Below, one piece after another: positions 26,044 to 33,650 of a stretch of DNA of 64,000 nucleotides. Made by a program: the position numbers and the translations under genes. The notes under the pieces were generated by a model. The model was not told where the DNA came from, did no database searches, and saw only the letters and a list, made by a program, of their open reading frames with translations. The DNA lies in contig JAEUOR010000036.1 in NCBI GenBank assembly GCA_016790635.1, positions 62,001 to 126,000 on the forward strand. The letters run 5' to 3'. The stretch is from Burkholderiales bacterium (GTDB lineage Bacteria; Pseudomonadota; Gammaproteobacteria; Burkholderiales; JAEUOS01). Each line of letters begins with the position of its first letter. Position 1 is the first letter of the stretch.

Positions 26044-27318
26044 TCAACCCGAACTGGGCAGGCGCTGCTGTCCAGCGCTGCGCAGATATTCTGCTGCAGA
26101 CAGGCAACCTCGCATGAACGCTTGGTACTTTGTCCGCGGGACACTCGTGTAGGTCAGGTCACACCCATCCTGACCAGGAGACAGTCGCGGCAGATCATCG
26201 AGCGCATCTTGCACTGATACGGCGCGCGGCAGGTCAGCGAACAGCGCAGGCGCGGGCTGCAAAGATGTGACGGGAACGGGTGGACGCCAGTCAAGCCGGT
26301 TTCTGGCGCCGACCAGGATGACGCGCTTTCTCCGCTGCGGGATCGCGTACTGGTGTGCCGAAAGTATCGCTGAAGTGATGGACGGCATGACTGAAGAGAA
26401 GGCCTTCTGAATGGCTGCAAAAACACGACCGCTCTCCATGTTGAGCAAGCCAGTAACATTCTCGAAGACAAAGCCATCGGGGCGGGCGTTCTCAAGAAAC
26501 CGCACATAGTCCCATGCGAGATGGTTTCGCGGATCCTCCATCGACCGTTGATTGCCAGCGGTTGAAAAGCCTTGACACGGCGGTCCCCCCAACACCCAGA
26601 AGGGCCGCCCATCCGATCTTGCGCACTGTGCGGCGTTGAGCAATTTCTCGAACACCTCAGCGCTGGCGATGCTGCCTATGAGCACGTTGTCATGCACGTT
26701 CCTCGCATACGTGGACAGATAGGTTGCGTGAACGTCGTTCGCGATGACCGGCGTCCAACCAGCCCACTTGAAACCCAACCCCATGCCGCCAGCGCCGGAA
26801 AAGAGGTCTACGAAGACGCCAGCCGGCCCGAGCGACTCTGCAATTTGATAGGCCAACAGTGGTGGTACCGCGTTGCCAATCTGGGTACTAATGGCTGTTT
26901 GTGAACCCAGAAACACAAAAGAGTCGGGAAAGCTCTGCAGGCGAGCCGCCTCGCGCAGCGAGAGGACTCGATCTTGTTCATAGTGGATATGGCAGCCGTT
27001 TCCTGGCCGACTGAAGTAGGTGCTGATGGTGTATGCCGGGTCGCAGCGTCGCAACCTGCCGTAGTAGGTCGACCGACTGCCTTCACCGCGATTAAAACTC
27101 TCTCGCATTTGCTCGAGCCGCTTTGAAGGAATGGTATCGGGGATGTCCTTCCAATTGCCACCTTCGGGGACGCTCTTTACCATGCGCAAATCGAGTTCAC
27201 TCAGCTTCGCTGACACGTGATTAGCAATTCCAGGGCCCCCTTCACCAATTTTTGCAATGGCGGACGACCCGCTCGGAGCGAAGATGCTCGGTTGCCAATC
27301 TAGAAGTTCGATGCTCAC
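26044..27318 (-). CDS. Circularly permuted DNA (cytosine-5-)-methyltransferase
   Basis: Methyltransferase of 424 residues with its motifs in permuted order. The usual C-terminal half comes first: EGGNWKDIP (52-60), YGRLRRCDPAYTISTYFSRPG (86-106), motif IX REAARLQSFPD (122-132), motif X QIGNAVPP (146-153). Then follow motif I VFVDLFSGAGG (168-178), IV GGPPCQGFSTAG (244-255, catalytic Cys248), VI ENV (286-288), VIII PQRRKRVILVG (327-337), and it ends with the early target-recognition segment (ALDDLPRLSPGQ). M.BssHII is the known precedent. The start GTG 27318 overlaps the upstream stop as GTGA, which decides it and shows that the permutation is not caused by a gene fusion or frameshift. Confidence 0.9.
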   Translation of the reverse strand: MSIELLDWQPSIFAPSGSSAIAKIGEGGPGIANHVSAKLSELDLRMVKSVPEGGNWKDIPDTIPSKRLEQMRESFNRGEGSRSTYYGRLRRCDPAYTISTYFSRPGNGCHIHYEQDRVLSLREAARLQSFPDSFVFLGSQTAISTQIGNAVPPLLAYQIAESLGPAGVFVDLFSGAGGMGLGFKWAGWTPVIANDVHATYLSTYARNVHDNVLIGSIASAEVFEKLLNAAQCARSDGRPFWVLGGPPCQGFSTAGNQRSMEDPRNHLAWDYVRFLENARPDGFVFENVTGLLNMESGRVFAAIQKAFSSVMPSITSAILSAHQYAIPQRRKRVILVGARNRLDWRPPVPVTSLQPAPALFADLPRAVSVQDALDDLPRLSPGQDGCDLTYTSVPRTKYQAFMRGCLSAAEYLRSAGQQRLPSSG

Positions 27319-29054
27319 ACTAGATAGTAGGCTGGTTGGGGCTCGGCAACCAGCGTTGCCGACACGAATTTGCTCGCAGGATGCGCCCCACGCAACTCGC
27401 AATAGCTTTTCAAGTAATTCAGGCGCTCCGCGTGAGTCATCATGAAGCCATTGAGGATAGTCTCATACTCCTCCTCCGTCAGTCGATACAGGTTCTTAGC
27501 CACGTAAGCATCTACCTTAAACGCTGCGCTGTCCGCAGAAACTAGCGCCTCCCCCACAAGCAGCGCAAGGGCACCTTCCTGACGAAGTTGCACAAAACTC
27601 GGAACCGCGACTTTGCGCAATGAAGAGAGGGATACATGGCCGGTCGCCAAGTGTGCGCGCAGCTGGAACTCGAAGCAGGTGGAGTTCATCACCCCTAGCA
27701 ATGCGAGCAGTGGCGTTTCCGAGAAATCTTTGAAATAGGCCACACCGAGCGAGTTCCCGGCAACGAAGCCTGCCTCGATCAAGGTGGCGATCATCCTTCG
27801 CTTTTGACTTAGTCGAGACACGTCGCGCCACGCGATGCGACGCGCCTTTGTCGAGGGCGGCGGCGACCAACCGGGCCTCTCGATCGTTTGCGACGGCGCT
27901 TCGACAGTTGCGTATCGACCAATCATGCGACCTTTAATGAAGAGTGGCGCACGGCCACCATGTGGCCGTAACCATCGCGCGATGCCGGTTTCGTCAATCT
28001 CCCGACCCGCCCATAGCGGATCTGTGGCGCTTGACTCAAGGTCAAGCCAGGTCGGAAAGCGTTGCGCCAACCCATTAATGAGGGCTATTGACTTCGCACC
28101 GAACGAAATCGGCATCACGAAGTCGACCTTGCGCAAGGCTTCTAGGTCGAGCCTGATCGAAGACTGCTCGAGACAACGGGTGGCGTTGTTGTGAGTTTCG
28201 ACAGTCAACGCCTGTGCGGGCTCACCACGCACGGTCAACGCAACCGCGATTGACGCAACGTCCGCCGGCCCATACAGCTTAGCCTCGGCGGGGTAGTACG
28301 TCGCCAAATGCACGGCGTGTTTTGTCAACAAGTGTGCTCTCAACTCCGTCGTTTGGTCATCTGCCAGAAAGCTCGCTGGCAACACTACTCCGACAACACC
28401 TCCTTGCCGCGCAAGCGACAGGCTGGCCTCGAAACCGACACGCGAGAGATTCGTTCCCCAACCCGCGAATTTCCTTCTCGGCTGCGATAACGGGTAGTGC
28501 CTACCGAGCCATTCGTCATACGATCGCATTTGGGAGACATATTTCGCCCTTCGAGTAGCAGCCAGTGCCGCTAGCTCTCTACGGTCGGGCTTGAGCAGTT
28601 CCCAAGGTGGGTTTGTCAATACCAGGTCGAAGCTGGCGCGCCTTTCCAATGCCTCCGAGAACGTGTCAAGAATCTTGAAAGTACAGCTCTGCTTGACACC
28701 GTGCCGTGCGGTGACGCCGTTCAGGCGCTCGCGAGCGTCTCTGAAGCCCACATCGTCGACATCCCAGATGGCGATGTCCCAACGAACATTGGGCAAAGCC
28801 GAACTGTTCCATCCTTCGATAAGCCACTCAATGAGTCGGCCATCACCCCCAAACGGGTCAAGAACGGAGATTGAGCGAACGGACGGATGGGCCCGGTAAA
28901 AGATCGTCGCAACTTGCTGAGCGAGTCGCCGACCGATCAGCTCACCCGTGTAGTAGCGGCCCGTTGCCCGCTTGACGAAGTGAGCCACATCGCGTCCACG
29001 CTCTTTGAGGTAGTCAAGATGTAGCAATCTGGTTTCCGCAAAGTTGAGTATCAA
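27315..29054 (-). CDS. N6-adenine-type DNA methyltransferase (gamma class, Eco57I/TaqI-like)
   Basis: Product of 579 residues. SAM-binding motif I is VLDPFGGDGRL (residues 64-74), the catalytic motif IV is TNPPW (147-151), and GRYYTGELIGRRLAQQVA (32-49) is the usual motif X in front, giving gamma order (X-I-IV, then target-recognition domain). The C-terminal ~250 residues (from IKGRMIGRY on) resemble the recognition domain of type IIG/N6A enzymes. The first start in the open frame is TTG 29054, with only a weak ribosome site; a GTG at codon 23 is an alternative. The stop overlaps the C5-methyltransferase start. Confidence 0.88.
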   Translation of the reverse strand: MILNFAETRLLHLDYLKERGRDVAHFVKRATGRYYTGELIGRRLAQQVATIFYRAHPSVRSISVLDPFGGDGRLIEWLIEGWNSSALPNVRWDIAIWDVDDVGFRDARERLNGVTARHGVKQSCTFKILDTFSEALERRASFDLVLTNPPWELLKPDRRELAALAATRRAKYVSQMRSYDEWLGRHYPLSQPRRKFAGWGTNLSRVGFEASLSLARQGGVVGVVLPASFLADDQTTELRAHLLTKHAVHLATYYPAEAKLYGPADVASIAVALTVRGEPAQALTVETHNNATRCLEQSSIRLDLEALRKVDFVMPISFGAKSIALINGLAQRFPTWLDLESSATDPLWAGREIDETGIARWLRPHGGRAPLFIKGRMIGRYATVEAPSQTIERPGWSPPPSTKARRIAWRDVSRLSQKRRMIATLIEAGFVAGNSLGVAYFKDFSETPLLALLGVMNSTCFEFQLRAHLATGHVSLSSLRKVAVPSFVQLRQEGALALLVGEALVSADSAAFKVDAYVAKNLYRLTEEEYETILNGFMMTHAERLNYLKSYCELRGAHPASKFVSATLVAEPQPAYYLV

Positions 29055-29236
29055 TCGCGTGATTCTTGAAGCTGCGGTATTCAGTCACCTTAGATACTGC
29101 TTTCGAGCTGAGGCGCTTGATGCGCACGGATGCTTTGCCAAACGGATCGACACTGCCGAACCTCGCTCCGACGGACAAAATAGCCGACCATGGAGGATCG
29201 CCGCTCGAGCAACGGGGTAGGCGCACTCGCGCGGCG

Positions 29237-29554
29237 TTAAGCTCGTGCGCTTGTGGCGCACCCCCAGTTTGGCCAATTGTCGCCCTTGCTTCGATTGTTC
29301 TCCCACTGCAGCGGCTGAAGATTGTCGAGACTGTCGTACCCACCAGACACAACGGGTCGGATGTGGTCAATCTCCCAGCCTTCGCCTCCACTGGTGGTCT
29401 GCCCGTATTGGGCGAAGGTAATCCAGGCGCCGCAAACATCTTTCCGACGGACCCGAGGATCCTGCCCGGCAATGACCCTCCCCTTGTTCCACACGGCAAT
29501 AACCTCCGCGTGGGTCCAGGCTCCACCACGATTGTTGGTGTTGCGATTTCTCAT
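29237..29554 (-). CDS. HNH-endonuclease-domain protein
   Basis: Small protein of 105 residues with a clear HNH fold: GWEIDHIRPVVSGG (Asp63-His64), YDSLDNLQPLQWENN (Asn78; Asn86/87), then RSKGDNWPNWGC. There is no CxxC pair for the structural zinc. The N-terminal half (WTHAEVIAVWNKGRVIAGQD, VRRKDVCGAWITFAQYG) is seen in stand-alone HNH proteins. ATG 29554 is preceded by GGGAG at about 8 bases. It is the first gene after the LexA-box promoter, with 182 bases before the next gene. It may be a nicking or restriction partner of the R-M genes. Confidence 0.87.
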   Translation of the reverse strand: MRNRNTNNRGGAWTHAEVIAVWNKGRVIAGQDPRVRRKDVCGAWITFAQYGQTTSGGEGWEIDHIRPVVSGGYDSLDNLQPLQWENNRSKGDNWPNWGCATSARA

Positions 29555-29594
29555 TTTTCCGCTCCCAAGCGCCGCCCAGCCTGCACTGCGTAAG

Positions 29595-29610
29595 CTGTAC
29601 ATTAAAACAG
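29595..29610. promoter_or_regulatory. LexA (SOS) box
   Basis: CTGTACATTAAAACAG fits the LexA consensus CTGT-N8-ACAG exactly, and on the minus strand it reads TACTGTTTTAATGTACAG, close to the extended consensus. It overlaps the -10 region and start point of the promoter of the HNH and methyltransferase genes, so LexA would block transcription until DNA damage. Confidence 0.75.
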
Positions 29611-29637
29611 TATACAGACATCCAGCTCCGCCGCCAA
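29609..29637 (-). promoter_or_regulatory. Sigma-70-type promoter of the R-M island
   Basis: On the minus strand TTGGCG (29637-29632) and TATACT (29614-29609) are 17 bases apart. The predicted start near 29602 lies about 48 bases upstream of the HNH ATG and inside the LexA box. Confidence 0.65.
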
Positions 29638-29870
29638 GGCAAGCGCACTCGTTGATCCTGAAAGCGGCACGAGCGATTTGCGTATCCTGTTGGCAGAAGG
29701 CGGCGACTTCATGCAGCCTAACTTGGCGCGCCGTTTCCAGAACTTGGAGGGCAGAATCGGTTGGAATGCCGCACAGTCACTAGACTTTTGATTCAAAATC
29801 GGGGAGCGGGTACATAATCCACTTTCCGGCATGAGCGGCAGCTCTTTGACCGGGACCTTTTGAGGAGCCG

Positions 29871-30656
29871 CTACTTCGCCGAGCTGTCAGCTTGTCTCCA
29901 CCTAAGACCTTCGCTAGTCTTGCCGCGCGGCCGATACTCCCCGGCCACCCACCCGTCGTACCCGAGCTCATCAATCAGGCGGAACAGGTAGGGGTAGTTG
30001 ATCTCGCCCACGTCGGGCTCGTGGCGCTCGGGGACGCCGGCGATCTGGATGTGGCCGACGCCGCCGATGTACTGGCGGAGCTTCATGGCTAGGTCGCCCT
30101 CGACGATCTGGCAGTGGTAGAGGTCCATCTGCACCTTGACTTGGGCGCTGCCCACGTCCTTGCAGATGGCGTGCGCCTCGTCCTGGCGGTTGAGAAAGAA
30201 GCCCGGGATGTCGCGGGTGTTGATCGGTTCGATCACCAGCACCAGGTCGCGGCCGGCGATCTGGCTGGCGGCCCAGGCCAGGTTTTTTACGTAGGTGGCG
30301 CGGTGTTCTTCGCGGCTGCAGCCGGGCTGCATCAGGCCGGCCATGACGTGCAGGCGCTTGTTGCCGAGGACATCGACGTATGTCATCGCTTTTTCGAACA
30401 CGCGCCGGAATTCGTCTTCGCGGCCGGGCAGAGAGCCCACACCGCGCTCGCCCTTGGTCCAGTCGCCCGGCGGGCAGTTGAAGAGCGCTAGCGTCAGGTT
30501 GGCTGCGTCCAGCCGCGCTTTGATGTCTGCGGGCGCAACCTCGTAGGGAAAGAGGAATTCCACGCCCTTGAATCCGTCCTTGGCCGCGGCGGCAAAGCGG
30601 TCCAGAAATTCGTGCTCTTGGTACATCATCGACAGGTTGGCGGCGAACTTGGGCAT
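29871..30656 (-). CDS. otnI: 2-oxo-tetronate isomerase / hydroxypyruvate isomerase-like protein
   Basis: TIM-barrel isomerase of 261 residues in the hydroxypyruvate isomerase (Hyi/OtnI) family. Seen: [20 protein letters not shown] at the start, [17 protein letters not shown] near residue 58 (typical of Hyi/OtnI), [16 protein letters not shown] near 140 with the metal-binding Glu, [13 protein letters not shown] near 180 and [20 protein letters not shown] near 208. In four-carbon acid sugar catabolism it isomerises 2-oxo-tetronate to 3-oxo-tetronate for OtnK. The last gene of the otn operon here, separated from otnC by a Bug receptor gene. Confidence 0.9.
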   Translation of the reverse strand: MPKFAANLSMMYQEHEFLDRFAAAAKDGFKGVEFLFPYEVAPADIKARLDAANLTLALFNCPPGDWTKGERGVGSLPGREDEFRRVFEKAMTYVDVLGNKRLHVMAGLMQPGCSREEHRATYVKNLAWAASQIAGRDLVLVIEPINTRDIPGFFLNRQDEAHAICKDVGSAQVKVQMDLYHCQIVEGDLAMKLRQYIGGVGHIQIAGVPERHEPDVGEINYPYLFRLIDELGYDGWVAGEYRPRGKTSEGLRWRQADSSAK

Positions 30657-30675
30657 GGTCTTCTCTTGCGCGATG

Positions 30676-31686
30676 TCAGTCGAACTTGATCTGGGCGGCC
30701 TTGATGACGCCGGCCCACTTGGTCATCTCTGCTCCCGCCTTCGCGGTGGCCGCCTCGACGGTGCTGCCGGCGGTGACGATGCCCAGTGCCAGCAGGCGAT
30801 CGCGCACTTCCGCCGTCTGCAGGACGGCGTTGGTCTCGCGGTTGACGCGGTCGATGGCTTCGCGCGGCGTGCCCGCCGGGGCGAACAGGGTGTAGTTGGT
30901 GGCGGATTCGTAGCCGGTCAGGCCCGCCTCGCTCATGGTCGGCACGTCGGGCAGCATCGGCGCGCGCGCGCGGCTCGCCACCGCCAGCACGCGCAGCTTG
31001 CCGGCGCGGATGTGCGGCAGGTGCGCCGGCAGGCTGTCGATCGACATGGGCACGCGCCCGGCCAACAGGTCGGGCAGGAACTGCGCGGTGCCCTTGTAGG
31101 GCACGTGCACCAGGTCAACGCCGGCCATCTGCTTGAACATCTCCGCGTTCAGGTGCTGCAGGCCGCCGATGCCCGAGGACGCAAAGCTGAACTGCCCGGG
31201 CTTGGACTTGGCCAGCGCGATCAGTTCGGCCACCGTCTTGGGCGGAAAGTCGGCGTTGACCACCAGCACCACCGTGCCGTTGGCGACTTCCACAATCGGC
31301 ACGAAGTCGCGGCGCATGTCGAAGGAGAGGTTCTTGTGCACGTGCGGCGCGATCGAGTAGTCGACCACGCTGCCCATCATCAGCGTGTAGCCGTCGGGCG
31401 CGCTCTTGGCGAGCGCCGCGGCGCCGATGGTGGCGCCGGCGCCGGGCATGTTCTCCACCGTGACCGGCTGGCCCAGGCGCGCGCTCAGGCGCTCGGCGAA
31501 GAGGCGCGAGACGGTGTCGACTCCGCCGCCCGGCGGGTAGGGCGCGATCATCTTGATCGGGCGCGCCGGCCAGGACTGCGCCAGCGCAGGTGCCGCGCCC
31601 AGACCCGCGGCCACGCCCAGGATCGCGAGCGCCGCTGCGGCTGCGAGGCGTGTGCAACGCAGGATGGGTGAGGAAAAAAAGGACAT
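30676..31686 (-). CDS. Bug-family substrate-binding protein inside the otn operon
   Basis: Periplasmic receptor of 336 residues. Signal peptide residues 1-38 ([20 protein letters not shown], ends ALAQ), then [52 protein letters not shown] and [18 protein letters not shown], all family hallmarks. ATG 31686 is used. Its position between otnC and otnI suggests that it binds a four-carbon sugar acid such as threonate or erythronate; the membrane subunits are not in the window. Confidence 0.93.
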   Translation of the reverse strand: MSFFSSPILRCTRLAAAAALAILGVAAGLGAAPALAQSWPARPIKMIAPYPPGGGVDTVSRLFAERLSARLGQPVTVENMPGAGATIGAAALAKSAPDGYTLMMGSVVDYSIAPHVHKNLSFDMRRDFVPIVEVANGTVVLVVNADFPPKTVAELIALAKSKPGQFSFASSGIGGLQHLNAEMFKQMAGVDLVHVPYKGTAQFLPDLLAGRVPMSIDSLPAHLPHIRAGKLRVLAVASRARAPMLPDVPTMSEAGLTGYESATNYTLFAPAGTPREAIDRVNRETNAVLQTAEVRDRLLALGIVTAGSTVEAATAKAGAEMTKWAGVIKAAQIKFD

Positions 31687-31712
31687 GAATGTAAGCCTTT
31701 CAGGTGTTGCCG

Positions 31713-32369
31713 CTAGCCATTGCGCTTGCGCAACTCGTCCACCTGCTTTTGATCGAGGGCGCGAATGCGCCTGCCGTGCAGCAGCAGGAATAGTTTGGCC
31801 GTCTCCTCGAGTTCCTCGATGGCATCGGCCGCGGCGGCCAGCGTGCTGCCGGCGACGACCGGGCCGTGGTTGGCCAGGAGCAGCGCGTGGTGGCGGCCGG
31901 CGAAGCGACGCACGGCGTCGGCCAGCTTCAGGTCGCCGGGCGCGAAGTAAGGCACCAGCGGCAGGCTGCCGACGCGCATCACGTAGTAGGCGGTGATCGG
32001 CGGCAGCACGTCGGCGGGGTCGACATCGTCCAACACCGAGACGGCCACCGAATGGGTCGAGTGCAGGTGAATGACCGCACCGGCGGGCGCGCCGGCCGCA
32101 GGCCCGGTTCCGTTGCGCTCCTCGTACATGGCCAGGTGCAGGAAGCTCTCCTTGGAGGGCTTGTCGCCGGAGATGAGTTCGCCCTTCCAAGACAGCTTGG
32201 ACAAGCGCGCCGGGTCGAGGCTGCCGAGCGAGGAACCGGTCGGCGTCAGGAGCCAGCCGTCTTCGAGCTTGGCGCTCAGGTTGCCGGTCGAGCCGTGCGT
32301 GAGGCCGCGGTCGAAGAGCGACTTGGCCAGGCGGCAGATGTCCTCGCGCGCACGGGCTTCCGCACTCAC
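31713..32369 (-). CDS. otnC: 3-oxo-tetronate 4-phosphate decarboxylase (class II aldolase family)
   Basis: Class II aldolase/adducin protein of 218 residues. Substrate loop FDRGLTHGSTGNLSAKL near residue 15, the Glu in KPSKESFLHLAMYEE near 72, zinc ligands HLHSTHSVAVS (HxH) near 97 and LLLANHGPVVAG near 160. OtnC decarboxylates 3-oxo-tetronate 4-phosphate to dihydroxyacetone phosphate. GTG 32369 overlaps the otnK stop as GTGA, deciding the start. Confidence 0.92.
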   Translation of the reverse strand: MSAEARAREDICRLAKSLFDRGLTHGSTGNLSAKLEDGWLLTPTGSSLGSLDPARLSKLSWKGELISGDKPSKESFLHLAMYEERNGTGPAAGAPAGAVIHLHSTHSVAVSVLDDVDPADVLPPITAYYVMRVGSLPLVPYFAPGDLKLADAVRRFAGRHHALLLANHGPVVAGSTLAAAADAIEELEETAKLFLLLHGRRIRALDQKQVDELRKRNG

Positions 32370-33625
32370 GCAATGCTCCCGAGTGCCTTGGCGAAAAAGT
32401 CCACGCCGCCGAAGTTGCCGGACTTGAGCGCCAGCGCGATGGAGTATTGACCGCCTTCGGCCAGGGTCCACGGCACGCCGGGGTCGATCTGCGGGCCGAT
32501 GCGCAGCATGCGCACGCCGAGGGCCTGCACCACGGCGCCGGAAGTCTCGCCGCCGGCCACGACGAGCTTGCGCACGCCTGCCTCGACCAAGCCCTGCGCG
32601 AGGCTGGCAAGCGCGTCCTCCACCAGCTTGCCGGCTGCCTCCACACCCAGTTTTGCCTGCACGGCGCGCACTTCCTCTGGCGTGCTGGTCGCGTAGATGA
32701 GGACCGGTCCGTTGCCCAATAGCTCCTTGGCCCAGGCGAGCGCGTCCTTGACGACCGGCATGCCGTCGGCCAGAGCCAGCGGATCGATGCGCAGTGCGGG
32801 GTGCGACTTCATCCACTCGGCCACCTGCGCGTTGGTGGCCACCGAACAGGAGCCGGACAAAACCGCGCTCGCGCCTTCGACCCGCGGCAGCGCGCCGGCC
32901 TCCTTGATGTGCGCGAGGCGCCCCTTGGCGGCGGCATTGCGCGCCAGTCCCAGGCCCACGCCGGACCCCGCGGTCACCAGCGGCATGTCCTCGCAAGCCT
33001 CGCCGATGGCCACCAGGTCGGCGTCCGACACCGCATCGACGACGGCCATCTCCACGTGCTCCTCTTTGAGCGCGGCGATGCGCTCGCGAATCGCCGCCGG
33101 ACCGCGCGCCACCGTGTCGTAGCGCACCAGGCCGACCCGGCGCGTGGTCTGCGCCTGCAGCACGCGCACCAGGTTGGCGTCGGTCATGGGCGTCAAGGGG
33201 TGGTCCTTCATGCCGGATTCGGAGAGCAGCACATCGCCGACGTACAGGTAGCCGCGAAAGATGGTGCGGCCGTTCTCCGGAAACGCCGGGCAGGCGATCG
33301 TGAAGTCGGTGTTCAGCGCGATCATCAGCGCCTCGGCGACCGGGCCGATGTTGCCGTCGGCGGTGGAGTCGAAGGTCGAGCAGTACTTGAAGTAGATCTG
33401 CTGCGCGCCGTTGGCCTTGAGCCAGCGCAACGCCGCGAGCGAGCTGCGGATCGCCTCGCGCGAGTCGATGGTGCGCGACTTGAGCGCGATCACCACGGCA
33501 TCGACGTCGGGCACCGGCCCGTCGGGAACGCCGATGGTCTGCACGGCGCGCATGCCGCCCTTGACCAGCATGCTGGCCAGGTCGGTGGCACCGGTGAAAT
33601 CGTCTGCGATGCAGCCAAGAATCAT
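32366..33625 (-). CDS. otnK: 3-oxo-tetronate kinase (four-carbon acid sugar kinase)
   Basis: Kinase of 419 residues with two domains of the former DUF1537. N-terminal sugar-binding part: ILGCIADDFTGATDLASMLVK at the start, FKYCSTFDSTADGNIG near residue 92, ACPAFPENGRTIFRGYLYVG near 120, HPLTPMTDANLVRVL near 150. C-terminal nucleotide-binding part: VLSGSCSVATNAQ near 260, VVAGGETSGAVVQALG near 358 and SGNFGGVDFF near 403. It phosphorylates 3-oxo-tetronate. ATG 33625 lies 25 bases after the sulfatase stop, so it may belong to the same transcript. Confidence 0.93.
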   Translation of the reverse strand: MILGCIADDFTGATDLASMLVKGGMRAVQTIGVPDGPVPDVDAVVIALKSRTIDSREAIRSSLAALRWLKANGAQQIYFKYCSTFDSTADGNIGPVAEALMIALNTDFTIACPAFPENGRTIFRGYLYVGDVLLSESGMKDHPLTPMTDANLVRVLQAQTTRRVGLVRYDTVARGPAAIRERIAALKEEHVEMAVVDAVSDADLVAIGEACEDMPLVTAGSGVGLGLARNAAAKGRLAHIKEAGALPRVEGASAVLSGSCSVATNAQVAEWMKSHPALRIDPLALADGMPVVKDALAWAKELLGNGPVLIYATSTPEEVRAVQAKLGVEAAGKLVEDALASLAQGLVEAGVRKLVVAGGETSGAVVQALGVRMLRIGPQIDPGVPWTLAEGGQYSIALALKSGNFGGVDFFAKALGSIA

Positions 33626-33650
33626 GTTTTTATGCGCCGCTACTGCGGCA

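Larger units (their letters stand above)
29555..29870. other. Right flank of the island: regulatory region plus short gene remnant
   Basis: This 316-base gap holds the LexA-box promoter (29595-29637) and, on the plus strand, an open frame from 29606 to 29791 with no convincing start codon. That frame reads LVDPESGTSDLRILLAEGG, then DFMQPNLARRFQNLEGRI and GWNAAQSLDF before the stop, which looks like the 3' end of a gene cut off at the island junction. I cannot name the family. The stretch TAGACTTTTGATTC near 29781 resembles a tRNA anticodon loop but has no tRNA around it. Confidence 0.4.

Noticed and set aside
27319..27402. 28-residue N-terminal extension of the C5 methyltransferase
   Set aside because: It overlaps the end of the adenine methyltransferase gene; the GTGA overlap at 27315-27318 gives a better start.
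29014..29529. Open frame overlapping the HNH gene and the methyltransferase leader
   Set aside because: It overlaps the HNH reading frame out of phase, has no ribosome site and no recognisable sequence.
29776..29800. tRNA-like anticodon stretch TAGACTTTTGATTC at the island edge
   Set aside because: There is no D-arm before it and no GGTTCGA T-arm after it, so it is not a tRNA and there is no evidence for tRNA-site integration.
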